DNA of 64,000 nt from the NCBI GenBank assembly GCA_028289455.1, contig JANQPN010000006.1, forward strand, positions 1 through 64,000, given 5' to 3'. Positions 57,179-64,000 of the stretch are shown here, piece after piece; within the stretch, counting starts at the first letter, position 1, and every line of letters starts with the position of its first letter. This stretch comes from Wenzhouxiangellaceae bacterium (GTDB lineage Bacteria; Pseudomonadota; Gammaproteobacteria; Xanthomonadales; Wenzhouxiangellaceae). A program made the translations under genes and the position numbers. The notes beneath the pieces are model-generated. The model did not search any database and was not told the origin of the DNA. It saw only the letters and a program-made list of their open reading frames with translations.

Positions 57179-57973
57179 TCAGTTGCTCAGTTGTTCAAAC
57201 GAATGAATGGCGACTGCAGTCTGTTCAACAACTTTGCGCAATTGAAGATAATCGGTCAGCAGAACCTCCATTGAAGCCTCACCGTCAATATGCTCCTGCA
57301 TGCGGCTGCACACCGCTGACAACTGATTGGCGCCGGTATAAGCGCAACCACCGGCCAGCTTATGAACCACTGACCAGATTTCACGGCGCTGATCGGGGCT
57401 GTCCGGATGGTCTATTGCCGCTGTTATCCGATTGAGTGAATTGGGGAGTTCTTCAGCAAACTGCAGGCGCATTTTGGTAAGAATGTTGCGGTCATTATGG
57501 AGAACCTTGAGGGCAGACTGGTCATCCAGCACAGTATTGGCAGCCTGGCGTGAGCGGGCGATAGTTACCGGCTGCCCGGGATGTGCATTGATGGCAATCA
57601 GTCCAGTGACCAATGCTTCTCCGGAAATCGGCTTGGTCAGAAAACCATGAAAACCAAGCTGGAGCATTCGGTCCTGTTCAGATTTCCGGGCATCGGCGGT
57701 GATCACTATATACAGCGTCTTATTTTCGCCTTGCGGTTGTTCAGTCAGAGCCTGCATCACATCAATGCCATCGGCGCCGGGCATATGCAGATCCAGCAGA
57801 ATGATGTCCCAATGTGACTGTGTACCTGCATTGATCGCATCGGTGCCATCGGCAACCACCTGCAGCTGTTTTACCTTCGAGCTTAGAATACCTTCCAGGA
57901 ACAATCGATTAACATCATTGTCATCGGCAGCAAGTACTCGCATTTCGGTTAGCGGTTTATCAATATACGGCAT
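57179..57973 (-). CDS. Receiver-HPt protein, BarA/GacS C-terminal-like
   Basis: This 264-residue protein has a receiver domain (about 10-130) with the phospho-acceptor Asp in LLDLHMPGADG and the conserved Lys in TKPIS, followed by a histidine phosphotransfer domain (about 160-260) with His in VVHKLAGGCAYTG. No kinase is present. This order matches the end of BarA/GacS-type hybrid kinases. It may relay phosphate from a hybrid kinase elsewhere. An inner ATG at 57943 is an alternative start. Its 5' end is divergent from the gene at 58019. Confidence 0.8.
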   Translation of the reverse strand: MPYIDKPLTEMRVLAADDNDVNRLFLEGILSSKVKQLQVVADGTDAINAGTQSHWDIILLDLHMPGADGIDVMQALTEQPQGENKTLYIVITADARKSEQDRMLQLGFHGFLTKPISGEALVTGLIAINAHPGQPVTIARSRQAANTVLDDQSALKVLHNDRNILTKMRLQFAEELPNSLNRITAAIDHPDSPDQRREIWSVVHKLAGGCAYTGANQLSAVCSRMQEHIDGEASMEVLLTDYLQLRKVVEQTAVAIHSFEQLSN

Positions 57974-57986
57974 AAGCAGAATTTAC

Positions 57987-58000
57987 AGGAGCAGTTCATT
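57987..58000 (+). promoter_or_regulatory. Ribosome site implying an ATT start for the following gene
   Basis: AGGAG (57987-57991) lies six bases before an in-frame ATT codon at 57998. The nearest conventional start, TTG at 58019, is 27 bases from this site with no other ribosome site between. ATT starts are rare but known (infC). Confidence 0.35.
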
Positions 58001-58018
58001 TCTATTGTAACCACCAGT

Positions 58019-60049
58019 TTGCGTATCGTCATTTCAGCCGGATGCTGGTTTTTGTCGGGAATGCTTTCAGCCGATGATGCAGCACTGCAGTTGAATGATC
58101 TGCAATGGGGTGAATTTCAGGCAGCGGAAGTTATTATCTACAGTGATGTGAACACAAACGGGTGGCGGTTGGTTATTGGTGAGCTGACATCAGCCTCAAT
58201 TGGGATAGATCAGATGGTTCTCGACTGCAGCACGGGTGCCTGGTTGTTATTTAAACCGGATTGTGCGGCTGGCGTATGGCAATTGACACTTGATGGTGAG
58301 GTGTATGAGGGAGAATTCAGCCTGTCTGAAGGACTTGAGTCAGCTGAATTCATGGCAACCGGTATGCGAATCAGCTGGTACGGCGGACAGCAACTGACGT
58401 TGGAGTTTGAGCAGAAGTCGCTGCTGGGGTTGGATCGGTTGTGGAGTAGACAGACCGACTGGCCGCAACTGTCTGAAGGCGTGCTTGATGGCGCAGTGCA
58501 AATAGGCCAGGTTGACGGCCTGCTGCAGGTTGACTGGGACTTGCAGGTGAAAGATGTGGGTTTTGATAATGCCGCCGGTGATCTGGCAGCAGTGAATTTA
58601 AATATGGCACTGCAGGGCTCACTGCAGCAGCAGGCCGACCCCCAGATATGGAAATATCATTTCAGCGGCAGCTGGGACAGTGGTGAGATGCTGTTTGGTA
58701 TTCACTATCTGCCGGCGCCGTCTGCGCCGGCAGCTTTTTTGCTGAAGGGTGTGGTGGAGCGCAATGTGGATGACGGTATGCTGGACAAGCTGGTGCTGGA
58801 TCAGATCAGTTTCGACCATCCCGGTGTTCTGCAATTGTCCGCTGCGGCAGCCTGGAGCAATCTTCACCAGGGCAGCTGGCGGCCTCAGACCTGGCGGGTT
58901 GAGTCTCTGCAGGCGGATTTGGCAGGATTGATCCAGGCCTATTTCAGCGGGATGCTGGGGAAAATATCGCTGGATGGAATGCAAACCTCCGGAACCATTC
59001 AGCTGACCGGTCGGCAGGATGGAGCAGGTTTTGCCGGCGGGCAGCAGGGCATTCGTCTGCAACTTGGAAATATCAGCCTAATTGATGCCCAAAGCCGGTT
59101 TTCTGTCAGTGGACTGGATGGAGCCTTGAACTGGCAGTTGCGTGAACCTGAGAACAATAATTCAAGTTTGAGCTGGCAGCAGCTGCAAATCTATCAGCTG
59201 CCGTTTGAACCGGCAGATTTGCGGTTTTCGCTGGGCGGTGATGCTTTCAGGCTGCAACAGGGCAGTCGCATCGGGTTCCTGGATGCCGGACTGGTGCTGC
59301 ATGAACTGCAGGTTAGCGGGCTGTCGGGTGGAACACCGGTTATCAACATGGATGCTGAGCTGCTGCCGATTGATATGGCACAGCTTGCGGCAGTAATGGG
59401 TTGGCCGAGTTTTGGTGGGCAGCTTGCGGGGCGTATTCCAGGTGTCCAGCTGAGCAATGGTGTGTGGCAGCTGGACGGACAGTTGGCACTGGAAATCTTT
59501 GATGGGCAGGTGGTGCTCAGCAGCCTGAGCGCAGAACGTCCATTCGGTGTGCTGCCAAATTTTAACGCCAGTATCTGGCTGGATAGAGTTCAGCTGGAGC
59601 CGCTTACCGAAGCATTTGAAATCGGCAGAATCACCGGCCCGGTGGATGGGCGCATAGATAACCTTCGATTACTGAACTGGCAGCCGGCGCAATTCGATGC
59701 CTGGCTGCGGACTTCAGCAGATCCGCAGGTACCGTTGCGCATCAGTCAGCGGGCGGTGGATACCATATCCAGCATTGGAGGCGGTGTTGGCGGTGGGCTG
59801 CAATCCACATTTTTGCGCCTGTTTGAAGATTTTGGATATCGCAGGCTGGGTTTCTCCTGCCGGCTGTTGAATGAAGTATGTGAACTCGATGGTGTGGCTG
59901 ATTCGCCTAGCGGATCCGGCTTTCTGCTGGTGGACGGCAGCGGTATTCCCAAGCTGGAAGTGGTTGGCCACAACCGCCGTGTCGACTGGCAGCAAATGCT
60001 GGAGCAGCTTAAAGCGGCAACGAAATCCGGCGGACCGACACTGAACTAA
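58019..60049 (+). CDS. Large AsmA/YdbH-like periplasmic protein
   Basis: This protein of about 676 residues has an N-terminal hydrophobic signal or anchor (about 2-20) and a long beta-rich body, ending in QRAVDTISSIGGGVGGGLQST and FEDFGYRRLGFSCRL. This end resembles the C-terminal region of AsmA-like and YdbH-type proteins, which bridge inner and outer membranes to move phospholipid. The usual YdbH neighbours (ynbE, ydbL) are absent. The coordinate used is the TTG; an ATT at 57998 may be the true start. Confidence 0.6.
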   Translation: MRIVISAGCWFLSGMLSADDAALQLNDLQWGEFQAAEVIIYSDVNTNGWRLVIGELTSASIGIDQMVLDCSTGAWLLFKPDCAAGVWQLTLDGEVYEGEFSLSEGLESAEFMATGMRISWYGGQQLTLEFEQKSLLGLDRLWSRQTDWPQLSEGVLDGAVQIGQVDGLLQVDWDLQVKDVGFDNAAGDLAAVNLNMALQGSLQQQADPQIWKYHFSGSWDSGEMLFGIHYLPAPSAPAAFLLKGVVERNVDDGMLDKLVLDQISFDHPGVLQLSAAAAWSNLHQGSWRPQTWRVESLQADLAGLIQAYFSGMLGKISLDGMQTSGTIQLTGRQDGAGFAGGQQGIRLQLGNISLIDAQSRFSVSGLDGALNWQLREPENNNSSLSWQQLQIYQLPFEPADLRFSLGGDAFRLQQGSRIGFLDAGLVLHELQVSGLSGGTPVINMDAELLPIDMAQLAAVMGWPSFGGQLAGRIPGVQLSNGVWQLDGQLALEIFDGQVVLSSLSAERPFGVLPNFNASIWLDRVQLEPLTEAFEIGRITGPVDGRIDNLRLLNWQPAQFDAWLRTSADPQVPLRISQRAVDTISSIGGGVGGGLQSTFLRLFEDFGYRRLGFSCRLLNEVCELDGVADSPSGSGFLLVDGSGIPKLEVVGHNRRVDWQQMLEQLKAATKSGGPTLN

Positions 60050-60056
60050 GAACTTC

Positions 60057-60689
60057 TCAGTCCGCTGCTACACTGGCCATAATGGCCAGCGGCCTGCCTT
60101 CCGGGTCATTAAAAAACGCCATCCATTCTTCACTGCCGTCATCATGCCGGTGAACCATATGCGGTGTGCTGATGAATTCAACTCCGCGCGCTGACAGTTG
60201 CTCATGACTGGCCTGAATGTCATCAACACTGAAGTACAGTATCGAATCATTTGCCGGTTGCCTGTTATCTTCATTAAGAAACAGGCGAACCCCATTGCAC
60301 TCAAAAAAAGCCAGCTTGCCGAATGTAAACAGATGCGGCAGCCCCAGCACATCCCGGTACCAGGCTTCTGACTGGCTGATGTCTGATACTGACCTGGCTA
60401 TCTGGCCGATAGCGGACAAATGCCCGTTTGATTCCATGGTGTTCTCCCGATGTTGCATAACGCTGTGTTTAGGAACGGCAAACCAATGTCTCAGCGCCTG
60501 TTTGTTCTTCAGTCCCAGTTTGGACACAGCGTTGCTGATATGAAATTTGACACCGTCTCTGGTGATGCCGAATAAAGTGGCTATTTCACGATTACTCATC
60601 CCGTGCTGTGCTGCATGCACAATTCGCCATTCGGCGGGCGTCAGAATGTCATCATATGGTGGACGGCCGCGCCGTTTGCTGTTGCCCAT
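60057..60689 (-). CDS. LuxR-type DNA-binding domain fused to a VOC domain
   Basis: This 210-residue protein joins a LuxR-type helix-turn-helix (about 15-70: LTPAEWRIVHAAQHGMSNREIA, in part, then RDGVKFHISNAVSKLGLKN) to a glyoxalase/VOC domain (about 90-205: IARSVSDISQSEAWYRDVLGL, in part; DPEGRPLAIM). VOC domains bind metals or small molecules. The domain could sense a ligand and control the DNA-binding domain. It is divergent from the methyltransferase at 60849 and might control it. Confidence 0.75.
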   Translation of the reverse strand: MGNSKRRGRPPYDDILTPAEWRIVHAAQHGMSNREIATLFGITRDGVKFHISNAVSKLGLKNKQALRHWFAVPKHSVMQHRENTMESNGHLSAIGQIARSVSDISQSEAWYRDVLGLPHLFTFGKLAFFECNGVRLFLNEDNRQPANDSILYFSVDDIQASHEQLSARGVEFISTPHMVHRHDDGSEEWMAFFNDPEGRPLAIMASVAAD

Positions 60690-60719
60690 ATGCTTATGCT
60701 AACCATTTAAGAAGTGATT

Positions 60720-60738
60720 TACACCTCCCCCTGGTGTA
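60720..60738. promoter_or_regulatory. Possible operator between the LuxR-VOC and methyltransferase genes
   Basis: TACACC and GGTGTA are 6-base arms around TCCCCCT in the divergent gap. It is a plausible site for the LuxR-type protein, but a short repeat of this kind could be chance. Confidence 0.3.
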
Positions 60739-60848
60739 TAAATACGCAGACTGGCATTTTTTTGTTACGCAATGCACAGGGCGATAGATGACTTGACGCT
60801 TTGTTGATAATGCCGGGCTTTTCCAGGGTAAGAATCAGGAATAAGTGA

Positions 60849-61583
60849 ATGCAGCAGCTATACGACCGAATCGGTAAAACCTACCGTCCCTACCGTCAAC
60901 CGGACAGTCGCATAGCCGCAACCATAACAGCGGCATTGGGCGACGCCGGCAGTGTGCTCAATGTAGGCGCCGGGGCTGGATCATATGAGCCGGATGACCG
61001 CTGCGTGGCAGCGGCAGAATTATCCATGACGATGATCCGGCAACGTGGCGATACTGCAGCACCAGTGGTGCAGGCCAACAGTATGGCATTACCTTTTGCC
61101 GATAACAGTTTTGATGCCGGCCTGGCTATCCTGACAGTTCATCACTGGCAGAACCAGGTTCAGGGCTTACGCGAATTAAGCCGCATTGCCCGGCGGCGGG
61201 TTGTTGTTTTAACCTGGGACCGTGATGCTCCCGGCTTTTGGTTGACGGACTACTTTCCCGAGATTCTGGAAATGGATCGCACCATTTTCCCTGCCTTTGA
61301 TATTTTTGAAAAATATCTGGGGCCGCTCAGTATAGAAACCATCGCTGTTCCCTGCGATTGTCGTGATGGGTTTTTGGGGGCTTACTGGCAGCGACCCGCA
61401 GCCTATCTGGATGCCGGGATTCGTTCCGCCATATCAACCTTTGCCAAACTCGACGATGTTGAAACCGGGCTGCTGGCACTGAAACAGGACCTGAACAGCG
61501 GTGTTTGGGAACAGCGTTACGGCTGGTTGTACAACAGGCATGAACTGGACATAGGTTATCGGCTGGTGTCCGCAGAGATATAA
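60849..61583 (+). CDS. SAM-dependent methyltransferase, class I
   Basis: This 244-residue protein has the class I methyltransferase fold: VLNVGAGAGSYEP binds SAM, followed by AELSMTMI and NSFDAGLAILTVHHW. Residues after 140 form a substrate cap. The nearest general class is the UbiE/Methyltransf_11 type. The substrate is unknown. It is divergent from the LuxR-VOC gene and may be its target. Confidence 0.8.
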   Translation: MQQLYDRIGKTYRPYRQPDSRIAATITAALGDAGSVLNVGAGAGSYEPDDRCVAAAELSMTMIRQRGDTAAPVVQANSMALPFADNSFDAGLAILTVHHWQNQVQGLRELSRIARRRVVVLTWDRDAPGFWLTDYFPEILEMDRTIFPAFDIFEKYLGPLSIETIAVPCDCRDGFLGAYWQRPAAYLDAGIRSAISTFAKLDDVETGLLALKQDLNSGVWEQRYGWLYNRHELDIGYRLVSAEI

Positions 61584-61658
61584 CGGAGAGCTCAGCAGTA
61601 TTTGCAGCCGGTGGGTAAATCGCTAAACTTCGGCTTTGAATTATCGTTCTGGATACTC

Positions 61659-62183
61659 ATGCAACTCAAAGAATATATTCATACCGTGGTTGATTTTCCC
61701 CAGCCGGGCATCCGCTTTCGCGACATCACCCCATTGCTCAATAACCCTGATGCTTATGCGCATGCCATCAGTGGTCTTGAGAAGCTGATACGGGACATTC
61801 AGCCGGATGCGTTGGTAGGTATTGAATCAAGAGGGTTTATATTTGCTGCGCCATTGGCCGACCGGCTTAAACTGCCGCTGGTGCTGGTGCGCAAGCCGGG
61901 GAGGCTGCCAAAAGAAACCCATGCCCATGATTATGATCTGGAATATGGTCAGGACCGCCTGGAGGTTCACCGTGACGATATTCGTGACGGGCAGCGTCTG
62001 GTGGTCATTGACGATGTACTGGCTACCGGCGGCACAGCACAGGCTACAGCCCGGTTATTGCAGCAGGCCGGTGGCCAGGTGGCAGGCTTGTTGTTTCTGA
62101 TTGGCTTGAATGGACTGGGCGGCGCTGACCGGTTAGCTGGTTACCGGCATGACTGGCTGGTTGCTTATGATCTGGATGAATAA
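61659..62183 (+). CDS. apt: Adenine phosphoribosyltransferase
   Basis: This 174-residue purine salvage enzyme makes AMP from adenine and PRPP. The PRPP-binding motif is VVIDDVLATGGTAQA; IESRGFIF and RKPGRLPKET are also typical. The start at 61659 begins MQLKEYIHTVVDFPQPGIRF, in part, which is the family N-terminus; the longer frame from 61602 adds 19 residues without similarity. It is the last gene with the composition of the core before the AT-rich region. Confidence 0.95.
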   Translation: MQLKEYIHTVVDFPQPGIRFRDITPLLNNPDAYAHAISGLEKLIRDIQPDALVGIESRGFIFAAPLADRLKLPLVLVRKPGRLPKETHAHDYDLEYGQDRLEVHRDDIRDGQRLVVIDDVLATGGTAQATARLLQQAGGQVAGLLFLIGLNGLGGADRLAGYRHDWLVAYDLDE

Positions 62184-62306
62184 CCAATAAGTGCTCTCTA
62201 TGCCATTCTCTGCTTGAAACTAGTAATGTTGTAGCTGAGAAGTGGAATGATTAGCTATTCTGATTTATGTTAATCGTGACACGCATAATTATTAGGGGTA
62301 ATTATT

Positions 62307-64000
62307 GTGGCAAGAAACCAACTTGGTTTTGACAGTAAAGAGTTTGAGCAGCGTCTCAACGAAATTGCAGCTGATAATCAAGAAGCCGTGATGGTATTAG
62401 CATCGCGCTGTGCGTTGCGGGTTTTCCCATTATTAGTGGATCGCGGTGGTTTTCATTATTGGATTAAAACTGATAAGGAAATTACTCAGGATAATCGAAC
62501 AAAGCATTTGCTGGGTCTCTGGCGAGCGGTTGGGTTTTCCTGGTTAGGAGATGTAAAGGCTGCTGCAAAATACTCTCGTTACGCGTATGCTGCGGCATAC
62601 GATGCCGACGAAGCATACACTTACTTTCCTGATGTCATTAATGCCGCTTACTCTGTTGCTTGCTCTGCTGATCCTACAGCCACTCCCACATCAGCTTTTA
62701 TCACTGCTACAAGGTCAGTATCAACTCATGGTTATGTGGGTGTTGATGATTTTGCATTGGAAGTAGAAAGTGATATTGAGATTTTAGAGTCTACTAATCG
62801 GGCACAGTCTTTGAGAAATAAACCGCTCTGGCTAAAAATTCCTAGAGCAATTGGTAAGGTATTGAAAAGTCATTGGCTTACAGGGCTTAAAAGTTTAGCC
62901 GCTGATGAAGCTTATCATGAGAATCAAGAATTAGCTGAAGATATTCTCGCAATACATGATCAATATGCTTTAATTCTATCAGGCGAAGCTGATCCTAAAA
63001 AACTTGCTAATGTGGTGCATCGGATTAGCATAAAGCCCACTAAAAATTCAAATTCTAAGAAAAAAGCACGTAACAAGTTACAAAGAGAAATTTGGGGATT
63101 AGAAAAAACGGATCAAATTCCAGCTGAGACTGTTACTTATATTAATAATCCAGTTTATTCACCAGAAACCTTAATCGGTGAAGACTGCCTAAATAGGCAT
63201 GGTCTTGCGCAAGCGATCGCCAATATATTATCAGCAGATAAGAATAAGCAACATTTGACCATCGGCTTACTGGGTGATTGGGGTTCAGGAAAGTCTTTTT
63301 TATTGAAACTAATCAAACAACAATTGCCTACACCTGTTCCTCATTTATATTCTGATGGAGTTGGTTTTTTATATGGTGAGTTTAATGCTTGGGCATATGA
63401 GCATACTGATAATATTCAGGCGGGAGTGACTCAGGAGGCAGTTACAGCATTGACGGGTGAATTGAGTTTCATCCGTAAACTGATTTTAACTGTTAGGTTC
63501 GCTTGGAGGTTAAAAAAGCCGTATTTAATACTTTCAATATTATTACCTATGTTGATAATACTTCTAGGGTGGTATGTCACCAAGGAAGGGTTGGATTTTG
63601 CTGGACTTGATGGATTGTTAGGGTTGGTTGGCCTGGGGTCTTTGGCAGGATGGATAGCAGTGCTCAAAGATATTATACCGCATCCATTTGCAAGAAAATT
63701 ACATACTTATTTGAGACTACCAACTTATGGCAAGCATCTTGGCACTATTCCAATAATGCAAGAGCAACTTAAAGTATTAAGTGATATCCGTTTAGGAGAA
63801 AATAGCTGTAAGTACACTCATCGGCAAACCCGATTAATGTATGTGGTTGATGATCTAGATCGTTGCACGCCACAGGGCATTGTTAAAACTTTTGAGGCGA
63901 TCCGCCTGGTCATGGATATTCCGCAGGTGACGGTATTCATAGCAGTAGATCACCGGATTGCTTTATCTGCCTTAGCGCAACATTATGCTGAAACCGCTGA
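62307..64000 (+). CDS. KAP-family P-loop ATPase, 3' end outside window
   Basis: This frame is open from the GTG at 62307 to the end of the window, at least 564 residues. AGGGG precedes the start by eight bases, and an in-frame TAA lies upstream at 62286. The N-terminal 300 residues are unrecognised and mainly helical. The Walker A motif is GDWGSGKS (residues 323-330), FNAWAYE (359-365) is the KAP hallmark, and Walker B is MYVVDDLDRC (about 511-520). Two hydrophobic segments (about 406-425 and 433-452) interrupt the ATPase domain, as KAP proteins have. It is much more AT-rich than the preceding genes. KAP ATPases are found in membrane-linked and phage-defence systems. Confidence 0.9.
   Translation, partial: MARNQLGFDSKEFEQRLNEIAADNQEAVMVLASRCALRVFPLLVDRGGFHYWIKTDKEITQDNRTKHLLGLWRAVGFSWLGDVKAAAKYSRYAYAAAYDADEAYTYFPDVINAAYSVACSADPTATPTSAFITATRSVSTHGYVGVDDFALEVESDIEILESTNRAQSLRNKPLWLKIPRAIGKVLKSHWLTGLKSLAADEAYHENQELAEDILAIHDQYALILSGEADPKKLANVVHRISIKPTKNSNSKKKARNKLQREIWGLEKTDQIPAETVTYINNPVYSPETLIGEDCLNRHGLAQAIANILSADKNKQHLTIGLLGDWGSGKSFLLKLIKQQLPTPVPHLYSDGVGFLYGEFNAWAYEHTDNIQAGVTQEAVTALTGELSFIRKLILTVRFAWRLKKPYLILSILLPMLIILLGWYVTKEGLDFAGLDGLLGLVGLGSLAGWIAVLKDIIPHPFARKLHTYLRLPTYGKHLGTIPIMQEQLKVLSDIRLGENSCKYTHRQTRLMYVVDDLDRCTPQGIVKTFEAIRLVMDIPQVTVFIAVDHRIALSALAQHYAETA

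Noticed and set aside
62184..62306. A tRNA or attachment repeat at the apt-KAP boundary
   Set aside because: No cloverleaf or direct repeat was seen in this gap; the other end of any island is outside the window.

Overview
The window is bacterial chromosome, most probably from a gammaproteobacterium of no order I can name with confidence. The strongest evidence is the block at 46.3-57.2 kb: rpoE-rseA-rseB-rseC-mucD-lepA-lepB-DUF4845-rnc-era-recO-pdxJ. This is the order seen in Pseudomonas and relatives. The base composition is moderate for most of the window. By eye, two genes are clearly more AT-rich: the RHS gene (21.3-26.2 kb) and the KAP NTPase gene that starts at 62.3 kb. No rRNA, tRNA, CRISPR array or insertion sequence was seen.

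Layout. 1-12.7 kb holds metabolic and exported enzymes: the 3' part of a tricorn-like protease, a Tat-exported metallo-beta-lactamase-fold protein, two small membrane proteins, an esterase and a FAD oxidoreductase. It also has a membrane AraC regulator, a histidine phosphatase fused to a second domain, and an AraC/carboxymuconolactone decarboxylase/YHS group. 12.7-26.3 kb is a surface-protein region. It contains a 1728-residue tandem-repeat protein with a CTERM-like sorting segment in its middle, behind a good sigma-54-type promoter. Three small secreted proteins and a large RHS protein with an embedded golvesin-like domain follow on the minus strand. 26.4-31.6 kb carries a MATE transporter, YceH, a coupled pair of YHS proteins beside a helix-turn-helix membrane protein, GNAT, SnoaL-like and DUF4156 genes. 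31.8-35.3 kb pairs a glutaryl-CoA dehydrogenase with a fused E1 alpha/beta 2-oxoacid dehydrogenase. 35.3-40.5 kb is envelope: OmpA-like lipoprotein, ankyrin membrane protein, LEA-like lipoprotein and two tandem secreted paralogues. 40.6-45.9 kb is a minus-strand run: ALDH7-type dehydrogenase, pyrD, murB and an M28 peptidase.

The sigma-E block encodes the envelope-stress sigma factor, its anti-sigma factor and regulators, and the periplasmic protease MucD. The translation, secretion and RNA-processing genes lepA, lepB, rnc, era, recO and pdxJ follow. A lone receiver-HPt protein, a large AsmA-like protein, a LuxR-VOC fusion, a methyltransferase and apt complete the conserved part.

After apt the composition shifts and a KAP-family P-loop ATPase runs off the right edge. 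It has no stop codon in the window, so it is easily missed. It looks like the first gene of an accessory island. The best candidates for something undescribed are the mid-protein sorting-signal protein with its Cys-rich modules and sigma-54 promoter, and this KAP-led island.
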